This document shows, piece after piece, positions 9,583-17,860 of a stretch of 64,000 nucleotides of DNA. Position 1 is the stretch's first letter. Every line of letters begins with the position of its first letter. Origin of the DNA: Synechococcus sp. MU1643 (GTDB lineage Bacteria > Cyanobacteriota > Cyanobacteriia > PCC-6307 > Cyanobiaceae); the NCBI RefSeq assembly GCF_020514095.1, contig NZ_VTKY01000003.1, positions 124,001 to 188,000 of the forward strand. Reading direction: 5' to 3'. Below the pieces are notes generated by a model that did not search any database, was not told the origin of the DNA, and saw only the letters and a program-made list of their open reading frames with translations. The position numbers were made by a program, and so were the translations under genes.

Positions 9583-10938
9583 ATGACCCCAGCTGCCACC
9601 AAAGCTGCCAAGCCGAACATTGTTCTTCTGGCCAATGCTGACGGCAAGGTGAAGGAAGTCGCCAAGGATTCCGACAAAGAGGCCAAAAAGGCCCCCGCAC
9701 GCCGACGAACCAGCAAGGCGAGCGCAAAGGACCTGAGCGCAGCGGCCGACGAACTGCTGGCCGCTGCGGATCAAGCCAAGCCTTCGGGAACCACCAAAAA
9801 GGCTGCGGCGAAAAGCACCAAGGCCAAAACCACCACTAAAAAGGCCACAACAAAGAAAAAATCCACCAAAGCCTCGACAGCCAAAGCAGCTGCATCGAAA
9901 CCAACCGCCGAAGAGAAAGCCAAAACCGCAGCCGCTGAGAAGGAAGCCAAGGCCAAAGCCCTGGCCAGCATCAAGATCGGTCCCAAGGGCGTTTACACAG
10001 AAGACTCCATCCGGGTCTATCTGCAGGAAATCGGGCGGATTCGATTGCTGCGGCCTGACGAAGAGATCGAATTGGCCCGCAAAATTGCCGATCTTCTTTA
10101 TCTCGAGGAGCTGGCTTCTCAATTTGAAAGTGACAACGGCCGGGAACCCGACAACAAAGAGTGGGCGGCCCTGGTGGAAATGCCGCACATCCGCTTCCGC
10201 CGGCGCTTGATGCTGGGCCGACGGGCCAAGGAAAAGATGGTGCAATCCAACTTGCGCCTGGTCGTCTCGATTGCCAAGAAGTACATGAATCGGGGCCTGA
10301 GCTTCCAAGACCTGATTCAGGAAGGAAGCCTTGGCCTGATTCGGGCAGCCGAAAAGTTCGACCACGAAAAGGGCTACAAGTTCTCCACTTACGCCACCTG
10401 GTGGATTCGTCAGGCAATCACACGAGCCATTGCCGACCAGAGCCGCACCATCCGCCTGCCGGTGCACCTCTACGAAACGATTTCCAGGATTAAGAAAACC
10501 ACCAAGGTTCTCTCTCAGGAATTCGGCCGGAAGCCAACGGAAGAGGAAATCGCCGAATCGATGGAAATGACCATCGAAAAACTGCGCTTCATCGCCAAGA
10601 GTGCCCAGCTGCCGATCTCCCTGGAGACCCCAATCGGCAAGGAAGAGGATTCCCGCCTGGGCGATTTCATCGAAGCCGATATCGAGAATCCCGAGCAGGA
10701 CGTTGCCAAAAACCTGCTTCGTGAAGACTTGGAGGGTGTTTTGGCCACCCTCAGCCCCCGCGAACGCGATGTGCTGCGCCTGCGCTATGGCTTGGACGAC
10801 GGCCGGATGAAAACCCTCGAGGAAATTGGCCAGATTTTTGATGTGACCCGTGAACGGATCCGTCAGATCGAAGCCAAGGCCCTGCGCAAATTGCGCCACC
10901 CCAATCGCAATGGGGTGCTCAAGGAATACATCAAGTGA
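9583..10938 (+). CDS. rpoD: Principal RNA polymerase sigma factor (group 1 sigma-70)
   Basis: The essential housekeeping sigma factor. Residues 1-125 form an unusual Lys/Ala/Thr-rich low-complexity tail (repeats such as [15 protein letters not shown]). The conserved core follows: region 1.2 [16 protein letters not shown], region 2 from [20 protein letters not shown] through [16 protein letters not shown], region 3, and region 4.2 with the -35-binding helix-turn-helix [20 protein letters not shown]. The protein ends KEYIK. Its last codons form the left edge of the imperfect repeat flanking the integrated element, so the gene is intact but its original downstream DNA has been pushed about 7.8 kb away. 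Confidence 0.97.
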   Translation: MTPAATKAAKPNIVLLANADGKVKEVAKDSDKEAKKAPARRRTSKASAKDLSAAADELLAAADQAKPSGTTKKAAAKSTKAKTTTKKATTKKKSTKASTAKAAASKPTAEEKAKTAAAEKEAKAKALASIKIGPKGVYTEDSIRVYLQEIGRIRLLRPDEEIELARKIADLLYLEELASQFESDNGREPDNKEWAALVEMPHIRFRRRLMLGRRAKEKMVQSNLRLVVSIAKKYMNRGLSFQDLIQEGSLGLIRAAEKFDHEKGYKFSTYATWWIRQAITRAIADQSRTIRLPVHLYETISRIKKTTKVLSQEFGRKPTEEEIAESMEMTIEKLRFIAKSAQLPISLETPIGKEEDSRLGDFIEADIENPEQDVAKNLLREDLEGVLATLSPRERDVLRLRYGLDDGRMKTLEEIGQIFDVTRERIRQIEAKALRKLRHPNRNGVLKEYIK

Positions 10939-10975
10939 GCCTGAAGCATCGCTGAAAAGCGCTGCTACGACTAAA

Positions 10976-10997
10976 TTTCTAGATATAGCCTTGACAA
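10976..10997 (+). repeat. attL core (left direct repeat)
   Basis: The left copy of the 22-bp repeat begins 37 bp after the rpoD stop codon. It contains TTGACA, a perfect -35-like hexamer, but I see no good -10 box 16-18 bp further on. The same 22 bp recur at 18757-18778. Confidence 0.85.
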
Positions 10998-11005
10998 ATA
11001 AACGC

Positions 11006-11041
11006 TGAGGTACCTCAATTAGTACCTCAGCTCGTACCTCA
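11006..11041 (+). repeat. Left iteron block, 12-bp period
   Basis: Three copies of GTACCTCA begin at 11010, 11022 and 11034, exactly 12 bp apart. The first is part of a perfect palindrome TGAGGTACCTCA (11006-11017). The block starts 12 bp inside the att core and runs into the start of the integrase gene. Arm-type binding sites for the integrase, or operators controlling it, are the likely roles (inference). Confidence 0.7.
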
Positions 11042-11043
11042 CC

Positions 11044-12870
11044 CTGGCTTCTGCACCGTTCCGCTACGCCTGGAAAAAGGGCAACGCTTGGTGGTTCAAG
11101 CGGCGGGTACCTACCAGTTGCAGAGAGGCCTTAGGCACCGCCCAATGGGCGTACAGGCTCGGTTCGATCAACGACGAAAACGGCTGTCGAATCAAAGCGG
11201 CGGAATACGAGCGGAAAACCAATGAGCTGATCAGCACGATCACGAGCGAAGTGCCGCCGTCACCAGCAGCCGTGGAGCTGCTGGCACGGCGCATCGCCGC
11301 AAAGAGCAACAACAGGCGTTTGGACGTGCCTGAAGGCATTGCTGGTGAGTCGACGCTGCTGCTGAACAAGGCCAAGCGCTCAGCCATCGCTCAACACCTG
11401 AAAGACGACACGGCAGTGGTGCCGCTTGAGGCGGCACCAACAACCGTCGAACTGACGAAAGGCGAAGACGGCGGCGTCCGACTCGCAACGCAACTGCCTG
11501 ACGCAAGACACCTGCTGACGAGGTTTGAACTCACTGAGGCCCAGCTCCAGCAGATCGAAGAGGCGGCAGCAGGCGAAACGCTGACGATGGAAATCGGGCA
11601 AGTTGCTGCACCGATGGAAGAAGCGCCTTCGGGCTTGCTGACATCCGACGAAGAACTGGCGGAGGAGCTGAAGAAAACGAAAGCCCGCCTGATCGATGAA
11701 GGTCAATACGTCGAAGGCGACCTGCTGCGCCGAGCCACAGCACTGGTCGCCAGCCTCCAGGGCAAGCACGAGGGAAGAAGGCTGGACGTCAATCGCGATG
11801 GCTTTGAACTGGTGCTGGAGCCAGAGGAGGTTCCCGCCGTCAAACGCAAATTGGAAGACCTGCCGCGCCTGTATGTCGAAGCCAAGAAAGGGGCTTATGA
11901 CACCAAGCACAAAGCCATGGAGCATTTCATCGAAGTAACGAGGAAACAACATCTGGATCAAACGTCGATCAGCGACCGAGAAAAGCTGATCAGCGATCAC
12001 CAAAAGAAAGGAAGGGAGAAACGCGGAAAGAAAGCCTGGAAGGATTCCACCTTCATGACGAATATGCGTCACCTGAACTCACTGTTCAAATGGGCGGTGG
12101 ACATGCAATACATCGAGAAGAATCCAATTCAAGGATGGTCGAACGTATGGATACCAGAGAAGTCAGAGACAGACGAAGAAGACGACAGCAAAGGATTCAC
12201 AGTTGATCAAATCAGGAAGATCGACAAGATCATCACCAACGGCGTTTTCGATAATTCAGAAGACTTACATTTGTGGACTCTGCAACGATGCTTCGGAGGG
12301 CGCATCTCAGAGTTTGCTGGCCTTCGGCACTGTGACTTCAGAGAATTCAAAGGGCGAAAGTGCATCCATATAGTCAGACACGAATTACGCTCATTGAAAA
12401 ACAACAAGACCAAAAAGATCTTGCCAGTCCCACCTTGCATTGAGTGGATTTGGGACATGTATGCAAGCGATCAAACAAGCGTAATTTGGCCGAAGTTCAT
12501 GACCCAACGAAAAGACAAAATGGGTAAGACGAAAACAGACTGGGCAACTACATTTGCTGGAAATCTTGCTCGTTGGATGAAGAAATTCGCGCAAGACAAC
12601 AACCTCGATAGAGAATTCCAGAACGAATACTGGACAACGAAGGTTTACAGACGGTCGATCGGATCAATCCTTAGAGACCTAACTGGAGAAGACCACGTGA
12701 GCAGAGACCACCTCAACCTCCTGCGAGGACATGCCGACGGCTCCATCGCAAGGATCTACGACGACCCAGAAGTAAGGCAGGTCGCCAGGGCTGCCGAGAT
12801 CTACGCGAGGGTCACAGGCTTCGACAAGATTGCCCTGGCTATGGGTGAGTCTGAGTGTCTGACTGTCTGA
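11044..12870 (+). CDS. int: Tyrosine recombinase / integrase of the island
   Basis: The reading frame is open from 11023 to 12870. The part from 11044 codes for a typical integrase N-terminus (FRYAWKKGNAWWFKRRVP), so the gene must start well before the first conventional start codon, a GTG at 11251. The best candidate is CTG at 11044, giving 608 residues. The C-terminal catalytic domain has the first Arg in GGRISEFAGLR, a variant second box around KVYRRSIGSIL, the GH of LLRGHADG and the nucleophile Tyr in RIYDDPE. A SAM-like core-binding region lies near residues 265-370. It presumably acts on the adjacent att core. Alternatives are another non-canonical start or a 5'-damaged gene. Confidence 0.85.
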   Translation: MASAPFRYAWKKGNAWWFKRRVPTSCREALGTAQWAYRLGSINDENGCRIKAAEYERKTNELISTITSEVPPSPAAVELLARRIAAKSNNRRLDVPEGIAGESTLLLNKAKRSAIAQHLKDDTAVVPLEAAPTTVELTKGEDGGVRLATQLPDARHLLTRFELTEAQLQQIEEAAAGETLTMEIGQVAAPMEEAPSGLLTSDEELAEELKKTKARLIDEGQYVEGDLLRRATALVASLQGKHEGRRLDVNRDGFELVLEPEEVPAVKRKLEDLPRLYVEAKKGAYDTKHKAMEHFIEVTRKQHLDQTSISDREKLISDHQKKGREKRGKKAWKDSTFMTNMRHLNSLFKWAVDMQYIEKNPIQGWSNVWIPEKSETDEEDDSKGFTVDQIRKIDKIITNGVFDNSEDLHLWTLQRCFGGRISEFAGLRHCDFREFKGRKCIHIVRHELRSLKNNKTKKILPVPPCIEWIWDMYASDQTSVIWPKFMTQRKDKMGKTKTDWATTFAGNLARWMKKFAQDNNLDREFQNEYWTTKVYRRSIGSILRDLTGEDHVSRDHLNLLRGHADGSIARIYDDPEVRQVARAAEIYARVTGFDKIALAMGESECLTV

Positions 12871-12918
12871 TTAAGAATGAAGAAGTAACCCGAACTTGAA
12901 GGGGCTGACGACAGGCAA

Positions 12919-12948
12919 ATAAAAAGCGTCCGATTGAAGTCGGACGCT
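12919..12948 (-). terminator. Intrinsic terminator of the vapE-like gene
   Basis: A perfect 9-bp stem AGCGTCCGA/TCGGACGCT with a 6-nt loop. On the minus strand it is followed by TTTTATTTG, so it terminates leftward transcription coming from 12972. The integrase gene converges on it. Confidence 0.8.
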
Positions 12949-12971
12949 CAGACACTTGAACAATGGAGAGA

Positions 12972-14255
12972 TCAGAATAAGTTTCCAAGCTTGTCCATTT
13001 CTTCGTTGATAAGCTTCGTCCGAAGTTCATGGTTGATCCAATAGCCAGGAAGCCTAATTCCACCAGGACATAGCCTTGCTGGTATCTTCTGACCAGGCTT
13101 CACCCATGGGATCTGAGCAATAGTGCGCCCCATCTGACCCTTGTTCTTTTCAGCAGTCGTTCGATCTCCCTGCCAAACTTCACTCCATAGCTCATCAAGC
13201 GTGAACCATTCACGCTGAGGGTTTGAACAGAACTGAGAAGTTTCCTTGAGCATTGCAACCTCTTGCAAGTAACGAGCATTGTCGTCATCAGCGAGATTGA
13301 CCAGATGTGCTGGCAAATCCAGCGAAGCCCCTTCTCTATAAGCAAGAACAGCAGCAAGAAGGATTGAGTCGCGCTCTTCGGCCAAACGGTCAGTGTCAAT
13401 AGGCTCGGCCCTGGTTCTGGTTGTCGGAATAATTTGATAACGGCGGTTGCCAGTGGGGTCGCTTAAGAAGTTGTGGCTGTCGTTGATCGTTCCACAAAGA
13501 ACAAAACCACGCTCGTGCGTTTCCGACTCTTGGCCGTACTGGCGAACAAAATCATCACGCTGGGCGCTGATAAAGCGCTTTACGCCGTCAGTCGCCTCAA
13601 AACGACCAGCAACTCGCTTGCCAAGCTCAGCTAACTCAGCAGCGGCGAACTGGTGGATGGTCTGCAAGACCTTGGCAGTGGGCTCACCGTTAGGTGGCAG
13701 AGAGATGGAATCGGTGATCCAGCCACGGCCAACGATCGTTTGCCAGAAAGAGGACTTTCGCCCACCTCCAGATCCCTGGAGCGCAACCAAGTAATCGTAT
13801 TTACAGCCAGGGTCAAACTGTCTCGCAACAAAAGCAATCAGCCAGCGCTCCATGTATGCGCTGTATAGCTCTTCGTACTCAGAGACCTCCCCTGGGCGAA
13901 GGAAGGTAGCAACGATGGAGGAAAGATCCGCTGGCTCCAAAACACCCTCTGCGTGCCTGGCCTCTAAGCCAAGTAAGTACTCGCGGACTGGGTGATAGCT
14001 GTATTGGTGAGCAGCTTCCTGCAACGCGTCATAAGCAAGAGCCCTCGACGCAATTACACCCTTCTGCTCATCCAACTCAAAGTAGATGCGCTTTGCCTTC
14101 TTCTCGGGCAGTAAGCGACCATCAAGCTCGATATCACCACGCATTTCATTAAAGCGAAGGCGACTCTTACCATTCTCATCCTTGTACATTTCAAGGATAA
14201 GGTTGCGACATTGGATAGGAGATCTCACCTGGATCTCGCTGGCATTAAAAGACAT
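12972..14255 (-). CDS. VapE/VirE-domain P-loop protein (satellite replication type)
   Basis: A 427-residue protein of the virulence-associated E family, found in phage satellites and integrative elements and related to superfamily-3 helicases. Visible hallmarks: the pre-helicase segment YDALQEAAHQYSYHPVREYL, a P-loop-like LQGSGGGRKSSFWQ (a variant, since the usual form is GxxGxGKS/T), AELAELGKR and then FISAQRDDFVRQYG, and the sensor region CGTINDSHNFLSDPTGNRR. No primase domain is attached. The ATG at 14255 is preferred over an upstream frame extension because it begins just before the conserved region. It is the last gene of a leftward run and has its own terminator. Confidence 0.82.
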   Translation of the reverse strand: MSFNASEIQVRSPIQCRNLILEMYKDENGKSRLRFNEMRGDIELDGRLLPEKKAKRIYFELDEQKGVIASRALAYDALQEAAHQYSYHPVREYLLGLEARHAEGVLEPADLSSIVATFLRPGEVSEYEELYSAYMERWLIAFVARQFDPGCKYDYLVALQGSGGGRKSSFWQTIVGRGWITDSISLPPNGEPTAKVLQTIHQFAAAELAELGKRVAGRFEATDGVKRFISAQRDDFVRQYGQESETHERGFVLCGTINDSHNFLSDPTGNRRYQIIPTTRTRAEPIDTDRLAEERDSILLAAVLAYREGASLDLPAHLVNLADDDNARYLQEVAMLKETSQFCSNPQREWFTLDELWSEVWQGDRTTAEKNKGQMGRTIAQIPWVKPGQKIPARLCPGGIRLPGYWINHELRTKLINEEMDKLGNLF

Positions 14256-14333
14256 TGGCGGTTGTATCAGTAAACGTGCTCGGCAACTGCACAAAAAAGA
14301 AGGCCGTGATGACGGTCCAACGAGCAGGAAGCC

Positions 14334-14495
14334 TCAGAGCTTCCCTTCAATCACCTGCTTGGCATAGGCCGTCGCGGCACGACGGATCAACACCGAACGC
14401 GAGACGTTCTTCAACCCAGCGGCTTCATCGATCATCCTGAGCTGATCAGGAAGAAAGCGAGTTCCTTTGGGTGAGTATGTGTTTAGATTCGCCAT
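14334..14495 (-). CDS. Ribbon-helix-helix DNA-binding protein
   Basis: A 53-residue protein: a short N-terminal strand (NTYSPKGTRFLPDQLRMI), then two helices (DEAAGLKNVSRSVLIRRAA and AYAKQVI). This is the size and layout of Arc/CopG-type dimeric repressors. It lies between the VapE gene and two small unknown genes on the same strand, suggesting it regulates the island, perhaps through the inverted repeats at 15267-15318 (inference). Confidence 0.65.
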   Translation of the reverse strand: MANLNTYSPKGTRFLPDQLRMIDEAAGLKNVSRSVLIRRAATAYAKQVIEGKL

Positions 14496-14639
14496 AAGTA
14501 AGGAAATAGGAGCGCCCCTTAAAACGCTCCTAGCAGCAAGTGAAGTGGACCGCCAATCGCACGCACGAGGAAATGCGTACATACTAATTTTAGCGGCTGA
14601 TATTGAACAAGGAGCACGTTTTGACTGTCAACAACAGTA

Positions 14640-14927
14640 TCAACGACGCCTTTTTTTGATGCGAACAACAGCACCAGTTGAAGACCAGACTTCCTCATTC
14701 TCGTCATCACAAACCATGCTCAAAGCATCGGCTCTTGAATCACTGGTAGGACGCAACCTCGCATCCATCAGCTCACCTTGATTAGTACGAGAAAGCGTCT
14801 GACGCCAGGCATTCTGGAGCCTGTTCATGTAATCCTCAGTCGCCTGCTGCGCCTTGAGCGACGCAGCCTGCCTCCAATCCGACGGAAGCTGAGTGCCAGC
14901 AGGTGCGTGGGCTTGTACGTTTATCAC
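14640..14927 (-). CDS. Unknown small island protein
   Basis: A 95-residue protein with no recognised domain. Its middle is helical and Gln/Arg-rich (ASLKAQQATEDYMNRLQNAW) and it ends in the basic tail RIKKRRR. Start is GTG, overlapping the stop of the preceding gene in a GTGA arrangement, so the pair is probably translationally coupled. Confidence 0.55.
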   Translation of the reverse strand: MINVQAHAPAGTQLPSDWRQAASLKAQQATEDYMNRLQNAWRQTLSRTNQGELMDARLRPTSDSRADALSMVCDDENEEVWSSTGAVVRIKKRRR

Positions 14928-15226
14928 TCGTCCAACTCCTGGTAAATACGGTTGCGTTGAATTGATTCAGCGGTCTCTAGCAAAGTGGTTGCTTGCGCAA
15001 GTTCATCCTCACTTTCCATCCAGAGTGCCGATGCTTGCCTCACTTCATGCGTCATTCCATATGTTCGCGCCTCCAGCAGTGCCATTTCCAAGCCTGCTGG
15101 CTTAACTCCAAGCAATTTACAAAGGGCGAAATGTCGCTGCTCGTTCAATCTTGAGCATCGGTTTCTCCAAAGCTCGCATTCCAACAAATTCATTGGAGAA
15201 GGAACACATGTTGTGTTCATAGTCAC
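14924..15226 (-). CDS. Unknown small island protein
   Basis: A 100-residue mostly helical protein with several Glu/Leu-rich stretches (LNEQRHFALCKLLGVKPAGL, ELAQATTLLETAESI). No known family recognised. It heads the leftward group 15226-12972, and two inverted repeats lie directly upstream of its start. Confidence 0.55.
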   Translation of the reverse strand: MTMNTTCVPSPMNLLECELWRNRCSRLNEQRHFALCKLLGVKPAGLEMALLEARTYGMTHEVRQASALWMESEDELAQATTLLETAESIQRNRIYQELDE

Positions 15227-15266
15227 ACCCTATTAGTAATCTCATTCTAGTTGCAATTAATGACAC

Positions 15267-15318
15267 GACGTGCCCGAGCACGTCAACACAAACTGACTCA
15301 AATATCGCGAGATTTGAG
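15267..15318. promoter_or_regulatory. Two inverted repeats upstream of the leftward island operon
   Basis: GACGTGC-ccga-GCACGTC (15267-15284) and CTCAAAT-8 nt-ATTTGAG (15297-15318) are both perfect 7-bp inverted repeats. They lie in the 129-bp gap between the serine recombinase and the start of the 15226 gene. Their place and symmetry fit operators for a dimeric repressor. No hairpin here is followed by a T-run. Confidence 0.45.
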
Positions 15319-15355
15319 AGAAGATGGGCGAAACAATATTCGCTCTAAGAAGGTG

Positions 15356-16039
15356 TTACCGCGCTGTGCGTTCTAAGCCAAGTCGTTTCATCGTTCTCGC
15401 CACCTGAGTTGGCTGCCAAGCGCTCTTGCCAGCGGGCGTTTTGACGCCTGCGGCCATCAGTGCATCAGCGATCTGAGCGAGCGTTGCAGTGTTCGTGGTG
15501 AAGGCAGATAGAAAGCCCCGAAGCCTCTCTGCCTCTGAATCAGCCTTTGCTTGCTGAGCAGCCCTTGCTCGTTCTTGATTTGGCCGAAGCCCTCCCAACT
15601 TCACCCCGCGCGCCTTGGCTGCCGCCAGGCCCGCTTTAGTTCTTGCGCTGATGAACTCCCGCTCCTGCTCAGCCAACGCTGAGTAGATATGAAGCTGGAA
15701 CTTATCCGCATGTGGCATCGAGGCCACCTTGAATTCCAAGCCCTTCTCCTCCAGCAGCGAGGCGATAAAGGAGACACGACGCGACAAGCGATCAAGACGC
15801 GCCACGAGCAGCGTTGCTCCAGTTGCCTTGCACTGAGCGATGGCTTTGGTCAGCTCAGGACGATCGTTGTCAGTTGCGGTTTCGACTTCCTGGTAACTCG
15901 CAAGCTCTTCGCAGCCATCAGCGTCAGGGCAGCAAGCGCTCAAGAAGACATCCAAGTCGCGCCGCTGGGCATCCAAGCCGTAATTACGGCCGTTCTTGCT
16001 GTCGCGAGACAAGCGGAGGTAGGTGACGAATTGGCCCAT
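15356..16039 (-). CDS. Serine recombinase (resolvase/invertase family)
   Basis: A 227-residue small serine recombinase. The catalytic domain starts FVTYLRLSRDSKNGRNYGLD with the nucleophile Ser in YLRLS, continues with LLVARLDRLSRR (the conserved Arg cluster), and has the long E-helix LAEQEREFISARTKAGLAAAK. The C-terminal part (ATLAQIADALMAAGVKTPAG, then QPTQVARTMKRLG) is a helix-turn-helix. It may resolve dimers, invert a segment or move the element. It is the second recombinase of a different mechanism in this island. Confidence 0.88.
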   Translation of the reverse strand: MGQFVTYLRLSRDSKNGRNYGLDAQRRDLDVFLSACCPDADGCEELASYQEVETATDNDRPELTKAIAQCKATGATLLVARLDRLSRRVSFIASLLEEKGLEFKVASMPHADKFQLHIYSALAEQEREFISARTKAGLAAAKARGVKLGGLRPNQERARAAQQAKADSEAERLRGFLSAFTTNTATLAQIADALMAAGVKTPAGKSAWQPTQVARTMKRLGLERTAR

Positions 16040-16258
16040 GCAGCCAATTTACGCCGACCAACGGACGTTGACCCTGTAAATAGTCCAATTTCGGCTTTGC
16101 CTTAAAAGCCAAGCGACTCAAGAGGCTGACGGATTCTGATAAAGCAGCCAGAAGACGACCAAGACCATTGCCATTACTGGCCATCAAGAGCTGCTGAGGC
16201 AATGAGAGCCTGACTGACACTTGTATCTAATGGCTAATCAAAGGAAAGAACCAAGCAA

Positions 16259-17089
16259 TCATTCATTGCAGAAGTCGGCCGCAGACGTGTAAAGCGAAAC
16301 CTTTTCCTTATCTGACGCGGCCAAATCTAAAGAGGCCATTCCTCGCAACCAAATCTTATTGCCATCAATAGTTTGCCCAGGACTCATACATTCTGGGTAG
16401 CTACTTATCCGATTGTCAGTGAAGTAATCTCCTTTTGCACGGTAGGAAGCCTTGACAACAACCCGTCTGACCTCATGTTCCGACTTATTGGTGATCTTGT
16501 AATAAGCATCCCAGTGATGCGAATTGATTCCATAGTCAGACATATCCCTCCGCTTGATTTTGACATCCGAGATCTCTAAAGCAGGCGGGAGCATTGAGTT
16601 GTAAAGAGTTTTCTTGCCATAGACAACTTCGCGACCTCTATTATTTAACCTAGCCGTCTTGTTAACAATTTTCTTCTCTCCAAGCTCAATCGCTAACTGA
16701 TTGCGCCAATCATCTTTAGTTGCAATCGCACCACAAGAGAAAAGGATAAAGAAGAAAGCAGCTATGGCCAGTGTGGACTTGATCGTCTTAAGCGGCATAG
16801 CGATGCCGCCATTTTTGAGGAGCGAAATGATTTTATCTACGTCCTTGGAATCAAGCGAAAAGTATTCTGATTGGGGGAGGCGCTTTGAAGCATATAGGCG
16901 CTGGAGTTGCTTTTCGATTGCCCCTGGGTTATTGACGAAGCTTGCGCTGATTAAAGTATTTGAGCTGCCTACCTTTAGTTGCTTAAATCGTGACCTAGGG
17001 TCCAAGGTTATTCCGACCTTGTAAACGCCAGAAGAGTGCCTGAGCAGGTAAACCCATCCTTGAGCTGCTGTTTCGGGTCTTCCAGGCAT
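16259..17089 (-). CDS. GIY-YIG-like (T5orf172/MUG113 type) protein with membrane segment
   Basis: A 276-residue two-part protein. Residues 10-95 resemble the T5orf172/MUG113 branch of GIY-YIG nucleases (GWVYLLRHSSGVYKVGITLD, then an Arg and IEKQLQRLYASKRL). Residues 105-121 are strongly hydrophobic (STLAIAAFFFILFSCGA), then about 150 residues of a polar domain with LPPALEISDVKIKRRDMSDYG and SEHEVRRVVVKASYRAKGDY. The reading frame is continuous, so this is one gene, although an internal ATG before the hydrophobic part could also yield a separate lipoprotein-like product. A/T-rich relative to the backbone. Function unknown. Confidence 0.65.
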   Translation of the reverse strand: MPGRPETAAQGWVYLLRHSSGVYKVGITLDPRSRFKQLKVGSSNTLISASFVNNPGAIEKQLQRLYASKRLPQSEYFSLDSKDVDKIISLLKNGGIAMPLKTIKSTLAIAAFFFILFSCGAIATKDDWRNQLAIELGEKKIVNKTARLNNRGREVVYGKKTLYNSMLPPALEISDVKIKRRDMSDYGINSHHWDAYYKITNKSEHEVRRVVVKASYRAKGDYFTDNRISSYPECMSPGQTIDGNKIWLRGMASLDLAASDKEKVSLYTSAADFCNE

Positions 17090-17192
17090 TTAGAGATAGT
17101 TGTACAGGGCCAGGAAATGCAATCGCTCAACTGCATTAGCCATCAAGCTGTTGAAGGGAGCATGCCAGAATCTCACTGAAAGATGGACACAA

Positions 17193-17852
17193 ATGAAAGT
17201 CTACCTGAGACTAATCGCGCTTTTGGCTGCCTTTGGAGCGACCGCATGCACCTCCGAAGAACAAAGGGCCGCCCAAACGAAGGCACAGGAAGCGGTCACG
17301 CGGTGCCTTGGATCAAACGAAAAGTCAATATGCAAGAGCGCGATAAGTCAATCGGACTACTTGAGCAAAAGGGACTTGATACGTGTCGAAACCAAGTACG
17401 AAACAATCGTCAAAGCAGAACAAAAGAGAAATCAAGAGAAAAGGGAGAAGGAGCGTAAAGAGAAGAGGGAAAAGGAGCGACTAAGTAAAGTAAGGGAAGG
17501 AGAGGTTATTGTGAATGCACTGGCCAAGCAAGTGAACTATTACCAAGACAACTGTGAGAAGAGGGTTATATCCAGAAACGTATTTGGCGTAGAGCGTATT
17601 TGGGAGAACTGCGTAGGAGACGACCTATTGAGTGGAATGTTTGGTGTCTGGGGTAGAGATCAAAACGGCTGGAAGAAAGCGATGTTCCTCACACACGAGA
17701 TGTGGAACGGTTTAAGTGCCTCGGAGAAAGCCAGTCTCCGCGTATGGCTGAAAGAACATAATGTCAGAAACATCTATACGGGCAGAGTTGTCCCATCAAC
17801 AAGGTTCTCCGCGAATACAATCACTATTGACGAAACAGTCTGGAGGAATTAA
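17193..17852 (+). CDS. Putative lipoprotein with coiled-coil segment
   Basis: A 219-residue protein. The ATG at 17193 gives a lipoprotein signal peptide (MKVYLRLIALLAAFGATAC) with lipobox-like ATAC. A highly charged Lys/Glu stretch at about residues 75-105 (QEKREKERKEKREKERLSKV) should form a helix or coiled coil. The C-terminal third contains GMFGVWGRDQNGWKKAMFL and WNGLSASEKASLRVWL. No family recognised. It diverges from the GIY-YIG/membrane gene (103 bp between starts) and converges with the next gene, leaving only 8 bp. Confidence 0.7.
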   Translation: MKVYLRLIALLAAFGATACTSEEQRAAQTKAQEAVTRCLGSNEKSICKSAISQSDYLSKRDLIRVETKYETIVKAEQKRNQEKREKERKEKREKERLSKVREGEVIVNALAKQVNYYQDNCEKRVISRNVFGVERIWENCVGDDLLSGMFGVWGRDQNGWKKAMFLTHEMWNGLSASEKASLRVWLKEHNVRNIYTGRVVPSTRFSANTITIDETVWRN

Positions 17853-17860
17853 TAGCGATC

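Noticed and set aside
9472-10899. 475-codon frame antisense to rpoD
   Set aside because: Low-complexity Gly/Phe product mirroring the Lys/Ala-rich tail of rpoD; a codon-bias shadow.
10991-11020. TTGACA in the att core as an integrase promoter
   Set aside because: No acceptable -10 hexamer at 16-18 bp spacing; left as a remark only.
11006-11041. Short regular repeats as a CRISPR array
   Set aside because: Units of 8 bp with 4-bp spacers are far too short, and no cas genes are present.
15984-16220. 78-codon minus-strand frame overlapping the serine recombinase start
   Set aside because: No motif, overlaps conserved catalytic N-terminus of the recombinase in another frame.
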